A stretch of DNA of 64,000 nucleotides from Chitinophaga pinensis (GTDB taxonomy: Bacteria > Bacteroidota > Bacteroidia > UKL13-3), in the NCBI GenBank assembly GCA_945898275.1, contig CAMDHZ010000014.1:18665-82664 (forward strand), read 5' to 3'. This document shows positions 1-9,154 of this stretch, piece by piece. The notes beneath the pieces were generated by a model. The model worked only from the letters and a program-made list of their open reading frames with translations, was not told the DNA's origin and ran no database searches. The position numbers and the translations under genes are program-made. Position 1 is the first letter of the stretch. Each line of letters starts with the position of its first letter.

Positions 1-1
1 G

Positions 2-1312
2 CAGTGCGATAAACGGGGCATTTTGGTATGGCAAGACTTTATGTTTGCCTGCGCCATGTATCCAGGAGACACAGCTTTTATGTCAAATGTGGCTGAAGAA
101 GCCGAAGAACAAATTATACGTTTACGCAACCATCCTTCCTTGGCATTGTGGTGCGGCAACAATGAATCTGATGAAGGTTGGCACAATTGGGGTTGGCAAA
201 AACAATATGGCTATAGCTTTGAAGATTCTTCTGAAATTTGGCATAACTACCAAAAGCTCTTTCATCAATTGCTAACTAGTAAAGTTGGAAAGCTAGATGC
301 AGCCCGATATTATCATCCCTCGTCGCCTGCAAATGGCTGGGGTAGGGCTAAGGCCTACAAAACAGGTGATGTTCATTATTGGGGCGTTTGGTGGGGAGAT
401 GAGTCATTTAAAAAGTATGTAGAAAAAGTAGGAAGATTTGTATCTGAATATGGCTTTCAAGGATTTCCTTCAAGCGAATTGTTACTAACCTATTTAGACT
501 CAAATAACTTGCAATTTAATTCTCCTAATCTATTGGCACTCCAAAAACACCCAAGAGGTTTTGAATTAATTAGGTCTCAAATGCAAAGAGAGGGAATTGA
601 ACTCAGTAACAATGTTTTAACCTTTGCACAACAATCGTCATTTTTGCAAGCCAAAGGTATAGAAATAGCCATTGATGCACATCGGCGAAACATGCCTTAT
701 TGCATGGGCTCTTTGTTTTGGCAATGGAATGATTGCTGGCCATCTATTAGTTGGAGCAACATTGACTTTTTAGGAAAGCCAAAACCTGTTTATTATGCAG
801 TAAAAAAAGCCTTTAAACCTATTAGGCAGCAATGCTTAATTACTAAAGACAGCATTCAATTTTTATTAATTTCCGACCAAGTGGATAGCCTCCTTGTAAT
901 TGCGAAAATTCAAATTTATGATGTTACAGGAAAATCGCTTTTGGTTCAAACCGAACCCTTAAGTATTGGCTGGGGCGTAAATAGCAAGCAGTTGCCAAAG
1001 GTGGCGGCGTTCATAAATACAAAAAATTCAAATCCACTGCTAATGCGCATTGAAGTTAAAGATAGAGAAAAAGTAATTGATACACGTGATTACCAATTAG
1101 GAAATTGGAAGGAGGAGAGTGAATTGGACATGGAAGTGGTTTATGATAATAAATTCTATAAGCATAAAATTAGAAATAAAGGAAATCGCTACCAATCAAA
1201 AATTTGGCTAGAATTAAATGAGCAGTATTTTGATGAAAACTCGTTTGATTTACTGCCTGGCGAAAGCAAATATTTTTCCATCAAAAAAATAATTATAAAA
1301 CATGAAGACTGA
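2..1312 (+). CDS. Beta-mannosidase, glycoside hydrolase family 2 (5' end outside window)
   Basis: C-terminal 436 residues of a GH2 beta-mannosidase, which removes terminal beta-mannose from mannan or N-glycan oligosaccharides. The frame is open from the first base and reads CDKRGILVWQDFMFACAMYP, the hallmark of this subfamily. The acid/base Glu lies in WCGNNE (codon at 164-166) and the nucleophile Glu in FVSEYGF (codon near 446). SLFWQWNDCWPSISW follows, then a C-terminal beta-sandwich. The family is usually about 800-850 residues, so roughly half is missing because of the window edge, not because of a mutation. The stop overlaps the next gene by 11 bases. Periplasmic location is likely, but the N-terminus is not visible. 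Confidence 0.93.
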   Translation, partial: QCDKRGILVWQDFMFACAMYPGDTAFMSNVAEEAEEQIIRLRNHPSLALWCGNNESDEGWHNWGWQKQYGYSFEDSSEIWHNYQKLFHQLLTSKVGKLDAARYYHPSSPANGWGRAKAYKTGDVHYWGVWWGDESFKKYVEKVGRFVSEYGFQGFPSSELLLTYLDSNNLQFNSPNLLALQKHPRGFELIRSQMQREGIELSNNVLTFAQQSSFLQAKGIEIAIDAHRRNMPYCMGSLFWQWNDCWPSISWSNIDFLGKPKPVYYAVKKAFKPIRQQCLITKDSIQFLLISDQVDSLLVIAKIQIYDVTGKSLLVQTEPLSIGWGVNSKQLPKVAAFINTKNSNPLLMRIEVKDREKVIDTRDYQLGNWKEESELDMEVVYDNKFYKHKIRNKGNRYQSKIWLELNEQYFDENSFDLLPGESKYFSIKKIIIKHED

Positions 1313-1829
1313 TTTTATAGCCATTGCACAACAACAATTTAAAACGTATAAAGGCTTAGGAGAAAAGGCCATGTCCCAAACCCAAGATGCCAATCTGTTT
1401 GTACAAGCGCACCCAGATAGCAATAGCATAGCCATTGTTGTGCAGCATTTATGGGGAAACATGCTTTCGCGTTGGACAGATTTTTTAACTACTGACGGCG
1501 AAAAGGAATGGCGCAAAAGAGAAGAGGAGTTTGAACCTATTTTGCAAACCCGCGCAGCAGTGTTAGCCCAATGGGAAGAAGGTTGGCAATGTTTATTTAA
1601 TGCCTTGGAAGGTTTAAATGAAACAGACTTATCTCGAGTAATTTATATCAGAGGAGAAGCCCATTCGGTTACAGAAGCCATTGCTAGGCAATTAACCCAT
1701 TATGCCTATCATGTTGGGCAAATTGTATTTATTTCAAGGATGTTAAATACTTCAGACTTTCAATCCTTGTCAATTCCTAAAGGAGGAACAGCTGCCTATA
1801 ACCAAGAAAAATTTAAAGAAAAACAATAA
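1302..1829 (+). CDS. DUF1572 / DinB-superfamily protein
   Basis: A 175-residue four-helix-bundle protein of the DinB/YfiT superfamily, most like DUF1572. Conserved His residues in VVQHLWGN near residue 47 and in LTHYAYHVGQ near residue 137 are the usual metal-ligand positions of this fold. The family includes thiol-dependent transferases, but most members have no known function, and none can be assigned here. The ATG at 1302 lies inside the end of the beta-mannosidase gene, which suggests coupling or shared transcription rather than shared function. No signal peptide, so probably cytoplasmic. Confidence 0.8.
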   Translation: MKTDFIAIAQQQFKTYKGLGEKAMSQTQDANLFVQAHPDSNSIAIVVQHLWGNMLSRWTDFLTTDGEKEWRKREEEFEPILQTRAAVLAQWEEGWQCLFNALEGLNETDLSRVIYIRGEAHSVTEAIARQLTHYAYHVGQIVFISRMLNTSDFQSLSIPKGGTAAYNQEKFKEKQ

Positions 1830-1833
1830 TTCA

Positions 1834-2151
1834 ATGCTTGCAAACACCCCAAAACCGCCTTATTACGCGGTAATTTTTACTTCGGTTCGAACCCAAATAG
1901 CGTTAGACTATGCTGATACTGCTGAAAAAATGTTGCAACTGGCCCGAACCATGCCTGGATTTTTAGGCGTGGAAAGTGCGAGAAACGAGATTGGCATTAC
2001 TGTTTCTTACTGGGAAAGCTTGGCTGCCATTAAGCATTGGAAAATGAATACAGACCACCTAATGGCACAGCAACTTGGAAGAGAAAATTGGTATGAAAGT
2101 TATAAAACTAGAATAGCGCTAGTTGAAAGAGATTATGAATTTCCCTCTTAA
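1834..2151 (+). CDS. Antibiotic biosynthesis monooxygenase (ABM)-like protein
   Basis: A 105-residue dimeric alpha/beta-barrel (ferredoxin-like) protein. The pattern YYAVIFTSVRT, then MPGFLGVESAR, then ISVSYWES-type strands and KHWKMNTDHLMAQ matches the ABM/YqjZ family. Such small proteins can be cofactor-free oxygenases, haem-degrading enzymes or of unknown role; nothing here decides between these. It starts 4 bases after the DinB-like gene, so the two are probably co-transcribed. Its 3' end overlaps that of the convergent manC gene by 4 bases. Confidence 0.75.
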   Translation: MLANTPKPPYYAVIFTSVRTQIALDYADTAEKMLQLARTMPGFLGVESARNEIGITVSYWESLAAIKHWKMNTDHLMAQQLGRENWYESYKTRIALVERDYEFPS

Positions 2152-3242
2152 CTATACTTTTCTCCGAGTTTAATTTTCACATCAGTAGCAATTTCTTTTA
2201 CTTCTTGTTCTTTGGATTTATCGCAAATAAGCAATGCATCAGGTGTATCAACAATGATAAGGTCTTTAACGCTATTGAAAACAAATACTTTATGACTTGG
2301 CTTAGCAGTGGTATGAACGATACAATTATGAGAATTGTACATCAGGATATTTTTACCTTTTTTAACATTGCCATTTTCATCCTTTTCAGAGATCTCATAC
2401 AAAGAAGTCCAAGTACCTAAATCACTCCAACCAAACTCACTTGGAATCACATAAACGTTATCGGCCTTTTCCATAATTCCATAATCGATAGAGATACTGC
2501 GGGTTTGCTCATATATCTTACGAATAGTTTCTGCTTCATTATCCGTGAAATAGTCTGGAATAGCTTCATCAAATAAGGTAAATTGTTCTGGCAAATGTTC
2601 CTTAAATGCAGTTTTAATAGCAGCAACACTCCAAACAAAAATGCCTGCGTTCCATAAAAACTCACCACTTTCTACAAAGGTTTTGGCAAGTTCTAAGCCT
2701 GGTTTTTCAGTGAAGGTTTTCACTTTGTGCACCTCTGGCTTAATTTCTTCCTCCACAAATTGAATGTAGCCATAGCCAGTGTCTGGTCGACTTGGTTTGA
2801 TCCCAAGTGTAATTAAAGCTTGATTTTCTTGGGCAAACTCCATGGCTAATTCAACTTTATTTAAAAAAGCAGTTTCATCCAGAATCAAGTGATCGCTTGG
2901 AGCAATAATACAAAGCGCATCTTCATTTATCTTGCTAATTTTACCACAAGCATAAGCTACACAAGCGGCTGTATTTTTTCCTACAGGTTCTGCCAGTATT
3001 TGTTGGTCGCCAATATTCGGAATCTGTTCTTTGACCAACGCAACATAAGCGGCATTGGTTACAATGTATATATTTTCTGCTTGAAACTTCCTTAAAAACC
3101 TATCATAAGTCTGTTGAATGAGTGATTTTCCAGTACCTAAAATATCAATAAATTGTTTGGGGTGATTGCTTCTGCTACTTGGCCAAAATCTGCTTCCAAC
3201 GCCACCTGCCATGATGATAGCGTAATTATTTTTATTATCCAT
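2148..3242 (-). CDS. manC: Mannose-1-phosphate guanylyltransferase
   Basis: A 364-residue GDP-mannose pyrophosphorylase that makes GDP-mannose from mannose-1-phosphate and GTP, feeding surface polysaccharide and glycoprotein synthesis. The nucleotidyltransferase signature IIMAGGVGSRFWPSSR is at residues 9-24, followed by PKQFIDILG and the FTEKP signature in mid-protein. It lacks the C-terminal isomerase domain of the long bifunctional proteins, as is usual in Bacteroidota. Cytoplasmic. It converges on the ABM-like gene and diverges from recQ. The mannosidase nearby makes a mannose theme possible, but that link is inference. Confidence 0.93.
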   Translation of the reverse strand: MDNKNNYAIIMAGGVGSRFWPSSRSNHPKQFIDILGTGKSLIQQTYDRFLRKFQAENIYIVTNAAYVALVKEQIPNIGDQQILAEPVGKNTAACVAYACGKISKINEDALCIIAPSDHLILDETAFLNKVELAMEFAQENQALITLGIKPSRPDTGYGYIQFVEEEIKPEVHKVKTFTEKPGLELAKTFVESGEFLWNAGIFVWSVAAIKTAFKEHLPEQFTLFDEAIPDYFTDNEAETIRKIYEQTRSISIDYGIMEKADNVYVIPSEFGWSDLGTWTSLYEISEKDENGNVKKGKNILMYNSHNCIVHTTAKPSHKVFVFNSVKDLIIVDTPDALLICDKSKEQEVKEIATDVKIKLGEKYS

Positions 3243-3366
3243 ATTCTAAGTTTAGGTTTTAAGACCCTTTTAACAAGACTGCAAATAAATAAAGATTTTC
3301 GCACTTTCTGTTTTAAATAACCATTATTTTACCTTAACTTAGTGGACTAGTTTGAATATTACAGAA

Positions 3367-5586
3367 ATGGCGGAAGAGAAACGCACAAAGTCTAAAGCCA
3401 AGGAGTCGGCTACAGACCTCAAAGAAGCACTAAGAAATTATTTTGGATTTGATAGTTTTAAGGGTGAACAAGAGGATATTATAAAAAATTTACTCGATGG
3501 GAATGATACGTTTGTTATCATGCCTACAGGTGGTGGAAAATCGGTTTGTTACCAATTGCCAGCCCTCATTATGCCAGGTACGGCCATTATTATTTCTCCG
3601 TTAATTGCTTTAATGAAGAATCAAGTGGATGCCATTCGCTCTCTTTCGCATGAGAGTGTTGCCCATTTTTTGAACTCTTCTCTTAACAAAGGCGAAATAA
3701 CTGCTGTAAAAAAAGATATAAATTTGGGTCGAACCAAAATGCTTTATATCGCTCCAGAAACTTTAAAAAAGGACGAAACCATAGAATTCCTGAAGCAAAT
3801 CGACATTTCTTTTGTCGCAGTAGACGAAGCACATTGTATTTCTGAGTGGGGACATGATTTTAGACCAGAATATCGTCGCATCAAACAAATGGTGAAGGAA
3901 ATCAAGGATGTTCCAATGATTGCCTTAACAGCTACCGCCACGCCAAAGGTTCAAAGCGACATCATCAAAAACCTTCAGATGTCGGATGCCGTTCTTTTTA
4001 AATCTTCCTTTAACCGCTCTAACCTATATTATGAAGTTAAATCTAAGGGCAAAAAAGGCGAGGCCATCAAAGAAATAGTATCCTTTATAAAGTTAAGACC
4101 AAATAAAACAGGAATCATCTATTGTCTAAGTCGCAAACGGGTAGACGAAATCGCAGGCATTTTGCAAGCCAATGGCATCAAGGCCTTGCCTTATCATGCT
4201 GGTTTAGACGCCAAAGTGCGTGCCGACCATCAGGATAAGTTCTTAATGGAAGATGCAGATGTAATAGTTGCAACCATTGCCTTTGGAATGGGAATAGACA
4301 AACCAGATGTTCGATTTGTAATTCACTATGATATCCCTAAAAGTATCGAAGGCTACTACCAAGAAACTGGCAGAGGTGGTCGCGATGGCCTTGAAGGTGA
4401 ATGCATTTTGTTCTACAATCCTGCCGATATCGAAAAATTAGAGAAATTCTTAAAAGATAAGCCTGTTGCCGAAAGAGAAATTGGCGAATTGCTCATTTTT
4501 GAAACTGAAGCTTTTGCAGAATCATCATCTTGCCGCAGAAAATTCTTACTTCATTATTTTGGGGAAGAATTTGACGATAAGCATTGCAATAAAATGTGCG
4601 ACAACTGCCGCCATCCTAAAGAAAAAGTGGATGCCAAAGATGCCGCCGTCTCAGCACTTCAATTGGTTAATGAGATGAAAGGCAAATACAACCTTAAACA
4701 TTGCGTAGATGTTTTGGTTGGAAATAAAACACATGAAGTAACGCTCAGTCGCCATCAAGAACTTGAATTATTTGGAGTTGGCAAAGGCCAAGAAGAAAAC
4801 TACTGGAAATCGGTTATCAGACAGTTGCTTTTACGCAGCATGCTTACCAAAAACATCGAAAACTATGGTCTCCTCTCAATCAACGAGAATGGCGAAAATT
4901 TCCTCAAAAAACCAACAAAATTCGAAATGTCTGTGGATAGGAAGTTTGAGAAGTTTACTGATACAGACGAAGATGACAGTCAGGTAGAAGCAGTTTACGA
5001 CGAAGTGCTATTTGGAATCCTAAAGGATGTTTGTAGAAAGGTAGCCAAATCAAAGAACCTTCCACCTTATATTATTTTCCAAGAACCTTCTCTCCAAGAA
5101 ATGGCGTTTAAATACCCCATTACGATGGAGGAACTATCCAAAATTACAGGCGTTAGCGCAGGCAAGGCTACCAAATTTGGAAAGGAATTCCTAGATGTTA
5201 TCAAGAAGTATGTAGATGAAAATGGCATTGAACGCACAGAAGATGTAACCATTAAATCGGTTGTCAATAAATCTGCGCGTAAGATTGCCATTATTACCAA
5301 TATAGATAAGCGTGTATCTTTAGATGATATTGCGCGTGGACAAGGCATTAAAAAGGAAGAACTCCTTACCGAGATTGAAAACATTGTTAACAGCGGTACC
5401 AAGTTAAACCTAAACAAATATGTACATGAGCTTACGGATGAAGAAATTCTTGAAGAAGTAATGGACTTTTTCCGCAAAACCAACGACAATGTGATGGAGG
5501 AATCCCTAAAAGAATATGGTGAAGAGTTTAGCAAAGACGACCTGCATCTCATGCATATTCACTTCATTAGCGAAATGGCAAATTAA
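3367..5586 (+). CDS. recQ: ATP-dependent DNA helicase RecQ
   Basis: A 739-residue 3'-5' DNA helicase for recombinational repair and replication-fork restart. Walker A (TGGGKS) lies near residues 54-59 and the DEAH box, continuing as DEAHCISEWGHDFRP, near 153. The RecQ zinc-binding region follows (SSCRR, then CNKMCDNC), then the winged helix and an HRDC-like segment around PPYIIFQEPSLQEMA. About 100 further residues extend beyond it, a common feature of Bacteroidota RecQ. I chose the ATG at 3367; an in-frame TTG at 3352 would add five residues. No Shine-Dalgarno site is visible. Confidence 0.95.
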   Translation: MAEEKRTKSKAKESATDLKEALRNYFGFDSFKGEQEDIIKNLLDGNDTFVIMPTGGGKSVCYQLPALIMPGTAIIISPLIALMKNQVDAIRSLSHESVAHFLNSSLNKGEITAVKKDINLGRTKMLYIAPETLKKDETIEFLKQIDISFVAVDEAHCISEWGHDFRPEYRRIKQMVKEIKDVPMIALTATATPKVQSDIIKNLQMSDAVLFKSSFNRSNLYYEVKSKGKKGEAIKEIVSFIKLRPNKTGIIYCLSRKRVDEIAGILQANGIKALPYHAGLDAKVRADHQDKFLMEDADVIVATIAFGMGIDKPDVRFVIHYDIPKSIEGYYQETGRGGRDGLEGECILFYNPADIEKLEKFLKDKPVAEREIGELLIFETEAFAESSSCRRKFLLHYFGEEFDDKHCNKMCDNCRHPKEKVDAKDAAVSALQLVNEMKGKYNLKHCVDVLVGNKTHEVTLSRHQELELFGVGKGQEENYWKSVIRQLLLRSMLTKNIENYGLLSINENGENFLKKPTKFEMSVDRKFEKFTDTDEDDSQVEAVYDEVLFGILKDVCRKVAKSKNLPPYIIFQEPSLQEMAFKYPITMEELSKITGVSAGKATKFGKEFLDVIKKYVDENGIERTEDVTIKSVVNKSARKIAIITNIDKRVSLDDIARGQGIKKEELLTEIENIVNSGTKLNLNKYVHELTDEEILEEVMDFFRKTNDNVMEESLKEYGEEFSKDDLHLMHIHFISEMAN

Positions 5587-5591
5587 TTTTC

Positions 5592-5620
5592 TTGCAATTC
5601 CGCTCACTTTGATACATTTG
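5592..5620 (+). promoter_or_regulatory. Promoter of kup (Bacteroidota type)
   Basis: TACATTTG at 5613-5620 matches the Bacteroidota -7 box TAnnTTTG exactly. TTGC at 5592-5595 is an acceptable -33 element with a 17-base spacer. The expected start of transcription is about 10 bases before the GTG start codon of kup. Confidence 0.55.
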
Positions 5621-5636
5621 TACAAATATTTTTAAA

Positions 5637-7631
5637 GTGAGCAGTCATCATTCAAAAGGGCAAGCCATTTCAATGGCAGGCCTGTTAGTAGCCTTAGGAA
5701 TTATTTATGGAGACATTGGTACCTCTCCGCTTTATGTATTTAAAGCAATTATTGCTGGTAAAGAGATTTCCGAATTGCTCATACTTGGGGGTTTGTCCTG
5801 CATCTTCTGGACAATCACTCTTCAAACTACCATTAAATATGTGAGCATTGCCCTTAATGCAGACAACAATGGCGAAGGAGGCATTTTTGCCTTATTTGCC
5901 TTGGTCAGAAAAAGAAAGCCCTACCTTATTGTACCTGCCATCATAGGCGGTTGTGCATTGCTTGCCGATGGCATGATAACACCACCCATCTCTGTATCTT
6001 CTGCCATTGAAGGGTTAAATATTCGTTACCCTGGCATTCCAACCTTGCCAATTGTTATGGGTATTATAACGCTCATCTTCCTAATGCAACGCATGGGAAC
6101 CAGCACAGTTGGTAAACTGTTCGGCCCAGTAATGTTGGTTTGGTTTAGCATGTTGGCCATAGTTGGTTTTTCTGGTTTGATCCAAAATCCTTGGATTCTA
6201 AAAGCACTCAATCCCGTTTGGGCCATAGAATTGTTAACCCTGTATCCTGATGGCTTTTGGTTATTGGGTGCAGTATTTCTTTGCACCACGGGAGCCGAAG
6301 CCTTGTACTCAGACATGGGACACTGTGGCAAAAGCAATATTCGCGTAACTTGGATTTTTGTTAAGGCAGCTTTGCTACTAAACTATTTTGGGCAAGGGGC
6401 TTGGCTGCTCAACCACATGGGCAAGAACCTAGAAGAAGTGAACCCTTTTTATGCTATTTTACCTGAATGGTTTGTATTGCCAGGGGTAATAATTGCAACC
6501 TTAGCAACCATTATTGCCAGCCAAGCCATGATTAGTGGTTCTTTTACCCTTATTGCTGAAGCTTTGCGTTTAAATGTTTGGCCTAAGGTAACCATCAAAT
6601 ATCCTTCTAACCTAAAAGGGCAAATTTATGTACCTAGTTTAAATTGGATTCTATGGTTAGGCTGCATGGTTATTGTGCTTTACTTTAAAGAATCCTCTGC
6701 CATGGAAGCCGCTTATGGTCTTTCAATTGTTATTGCCATGTGCATGACCACAGTGTTACTTGTAAATTTATTGCATAGAAGGCGCACGCCAAAGTACTTA
6801 ATTGGTTTATTGTTGTTAGTGTACATACCTGTTGAAGGTTCGTTTTTAATTGCAAACGTTGAAAAGATACCAGCAGGTGGTTGGGTTACTTTATTGGTAA
6901 GCTCTGTTTTCATATTTATCATGTGGGTTTGGTACCGAGGCCGTAAAATCAAAAATAGGTTAACAGAGTTTACCAACCTCAAAGAATACTTACCATTGCT
7001 ACACCAGTTAAGCAGCGATGAATCTATTTCTAAATATTCAACCCATTTGGTTTACCTAACCAGTGCCGACCACCTATATGAAATAGAGTCAAAAATAATG
7101 TATTCTATACTTCAGAAACGTCCCAAACGAGCGGATGTATATTGGTTTGTGCATATTCATGTAGACGATCAACCCTTTACCATGGAGTATAAGGTAGACC
7201 ATATCACACCCAATGATGTCATAAGAATTGAGTTTAGGCTTGGGTTTAGGATAGAACAAAAAATAAACTTCTATTTCAGAAAAGTGGTAGAGGAATTGGT
7301 AAAGAACAAAGAAATAGATGTTACCTCTAGATATGCATCCTTGCGCGACCAAAAGATAACTGGTGATTTCCGCTTTGTGGTGTTAAAGCGTCATTTGTCT
7401 AACGACAATGATTTTGAAGGCATGGAGCGCTTTATCATGCAATCTTACTTTACTTTAGACCATTTGAGTTTAAGTGAAGAAAAGGCATTTGGCCTAGATA
7501 CCTCTTCTGTAACAGTTGAGAAAGTACCTTTGGTAGTCTCACCTATGCGCGATTTTAAGCTAAAGCGTGTATTTGGGGATTCACATGCATATATCAATAG
7601 AAAAGAAGCAGAAGAAGCCGAGTTGAATTGA
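5637..7631 (+). CDS. kup: KUP-family potassium uptake transporter
   Basis: A 664-residue inner-membrane K+/H+ symporter. The hallmark LGIIYGDIGTSPLYV near residues 20-34 is present, followed by about 12 hydrophobic segments up to residue 440 and a hydrophilic cytoplasmic C-terminal domain with YLTSADHLYEIESKI. Length matches the family. The start is GTG at 5637; an ATG at 5672 lies just before the first membrane segment and would remove the short N-terminal tail. The good promoter directly upstream supports the GTG. Single-gene unit. Confidence 0.93.
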   Translation: MSSHHSKGQAISMAGLLVALGIIYGDIGTSPLYVFKAIIAGKEISELLILGGLSCIFWTITLQTTIKYVSIALNADNNGEGGIFALFALVRKRKPYLIVPAIIGGCALLADGMITPPISVSSAIEGLNIRYPGIPTLPIVMGIITLIFLMQRMGTSTVGKLFGPVMLVWFSMLAIVGFSGLIQNPWILKALNPVWAIELLTLYPDGFWLLGAVFLCTTGAEALYSDMGHCGKSNIRVTWIFVKAALLLNYFGQGAWLLNHMGKNLEEVNPFYAILPEWFVLPGVIIATLATIIASQAMISGSFTLIAEALRLNVWPKVTIKYPSNLKGQIYVPSLNWILWLGCMVIVLYFKESSAMEAAYGLSIVIAMCMTTVLLVNLLHRRRTPKYLIGLLLLVYIPVEGSFLIANVEKIPAGGWVTLLVSSVFIFIMWVWYRGRKIKNRLTEFTNLKEYLPLLHQLSSDESISKYSTHLVYLTSADHLYEIESKIMYSILQKRPKRADVYWFVHIHVDDQPFTMEYKVDHITPNDVIRIEFRLGFRIEQKINFYFRKVVEELVKNKEIDVTSRYASLRDQKITGDFRFVVLKRHLSNDNDFEGMERFIMQSYFTLDHLSLSEEKAFGLDTSSVTVEKVPLVVSPMRDFKLKRVFGDSHAYINRKEAEEAELN

Positions 7632-7744
7632 TAGGAATTTTTCCTAATTTCTTGTTACATATTTTTAGGTTTGAATATAGAAAGGCTTTAAACTACTTTA
7701 AAAGACACCTACCAATGGGTATTTTCTCGTGAAGTGTATTTGGT

Positions 7745-7752
7745 TAATTTTG
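7745..7752 (+). promoter_or_regulatory. Possible -7 box upstream of the TonB-domain gene
   Basis: TAATTTTG fits TAnnTTTG, about 63 bases before the ATG at 7816. No clear TTTG is found at the right spacing upstream, so support is weak. Confidence 0.3.
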
Positions 7753-7815
7753 CGAGGAATAAGCATTAAAACTCGCAGTTGTATTGGTGTTTGTGATAAG
7801 CTTATGTAAAAAAGT

Positions 7816-8274
7816 ATGTATCAAAAAATTATCATTTTCTTTCTTATGCTTACAGCTCTGGGCAATGCGCTCAGTGGACAAACAAAAACCGACCCGCATG
7901 ATTTGGATAGCACCAAAGTTTTTCGTTTTCAAGAGACTATGCCAGTTTTTCCAGGAGGTGATGAGGCCATCTACAAAATCATTGAGAAAAATTTTGTTTA
8001 CCCAAAAGAAGCCCTCAAAAGCAGAATCGGTGGCAAAGTAATTACCCAATTTACAGTAGACACATTTGGAAATGTAGTAAACATAAAAGTGCTCGAAGGA
8101 CTCAGCCCTGATATTGATAATGAAGCCATCAGGTTGATTGGCTTAATACCAAAGTGGAAACCAGGAACACAAAATGGCAAAAAGGTGAATGTCGTTTACA
8201 AACTTCCAATCCATTTTTTTCCAGATGAGTTATTCAGGATGCAATATAAAAATGGGCGCTACCTCAAAAACTAA
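7816..8274 (+). CDS. TonB C-terminal domain protein, exported
   Basis: A 152-residue protein with a hydrophobic signal segment (MYQKIIIFFLMLTALGNAL) and one TonB C-terminal domain. The domain runs from VFPGGDEAIYKIIEKNF through YPKEAL and GGKVITQFTVDTFGNV to KWKPGTQNGKKVNV, the typical order for the small TonB-like proteins of Bacteroidota. It has no proline-rich spacer and no ExbB/ExbD neighbours, so it is probably a periplasmic or lipid-linked accessory rather than the main energy transducer. Its partner receptor is unknown. Confidence 0.83.
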   Translation: MYQKIIIFFLMLTALGNALSGQTKTDPHDLDSTKVFRFQETMPVFPGGDEAIYKIIEKNFVYPKEALKSRIGGKVITQFTVDTFGNVVNIKVLEGLSPDIDNEAIRLIGLIPKWKPGTQNGKKVNVVYKLPIHFFPDELFRMQYKNGRYLKN

Positions 8275-8328
8275 GTTCAGAACAGAAGCAAAAAAGTAAA
8301 ATCACTTTCCTCCCCCTCACTTCAACCC

Positions 8329-9123
8329 TTACCCCTTTTTTAACACATAATAACACGTGGTGGTAAAGAAATCTCTAAACCAAGGGATGGCAGAAATTAA
8401 GGCAAATTGCACTCTTGGCTTTGCGCCAAACTTGTATTTATAACTTGGATTAATTAAATAAAACTCACGCTTTGCAATCTTAAAACCTGCCTTCTTGGTA
8501 ATGCGCTCAAACCTGTTAATGCTAATTTGGGTTTCCTTTACTTCTAATACATCTACTATCCTTCCCTCTATTTCGCCAAACAACTTCATGATGCCGTGGT
8601 ACATAAAGGTAGGAAGTATATGAAAATATGGTAGCTTGTCTAAAAACTTGCTATCCAAGCTCTGCTGATGTCCGCCATAAGGCATAAACCAAGGTGGAAA
8701 CGCGAAGAATATAACGCCATCTGGTTTCAAGAAATGAATGATATGTGCCACAAATTTCTCTTGGTTATGAATATGCTCTATGGTGTCTTTTAATAAAATC
8801 ACATCATACTTTTCTACCAAATCCTTATCCGGATTGATGTCATATACATTGCTATTCAAAATGCTTACCTGCCCATTGGCTATCTCTTCCTTTAAAAAGT
8901 CTTTGGCAATTGCACTGGCAGATTCCAACAGTTCAATGCCTGTTACCCTGCACCTTTTCTCAGAAAATGCCTTACAAATACCACCATAGCCACTGCCCAC
9001 CTCTAAAAAGTTGATGCGCGCCCCAAGGGGTTTTACTTCCTCAATAAATGGAATGATAAATTCATGGGTGGTATCATACTGTTGCTGGTAATACCGATTT
9101 ACATTGCCTTGTAATTCTATCAT
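8329..9123 (-). CDS. Class I SAM-dependent methyltransferase
   Basis: A 264-residue Rossmann-fold methyltransferase. Motif I is LEVGSGYGG near residue 40, the acidic end of strand 2 is VTGIELLE, and the motif IV/V region is DVILLKDTIEHIHN. The C-terminal third is long and basic, with NRFERITKKAGF, as in methyltransferases acting on lipids or glycans. Substrate not assignable. It starts 31 bases after the porin gene ends and may be the last gene of the guaB-porin unit. Confidence 0.82.
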   Translation of the reverse strand: MIELQGNVNRYYQQQYDTTHEFIIPFIEEVKPLGARINFLEVGSGYGGICKAFSEKRCRVTGIELLESASAIAKDFLKEEIANGQVSILNSNVYDINPDKDLVEKYDVILLKDTIEHIHNQEKFVAHIIHFLKPDGVIFFAFPPWFMPYGGHQQSLDSKFLDKLPYFHILPTFMYHGIMKLFGEIEGRIVDVLEVKETQISINRFERITKKAGFKIAKREFYLINPSYKYKFGAKPRVQFALISAIPWFRDFFTTTCYYVLKKG

Positions 9124-9154
9124 GGGTTAACTCGTATGGGACGAAAATAAGCTT

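Noticed and set aside
5067..5552. 161-residue open frame on the minus strand inside recQ
   Set aside because: It is the antisense shadow of a well-conserved helicase domain and has Ser/Leu-rich composition with no recognisable motif.
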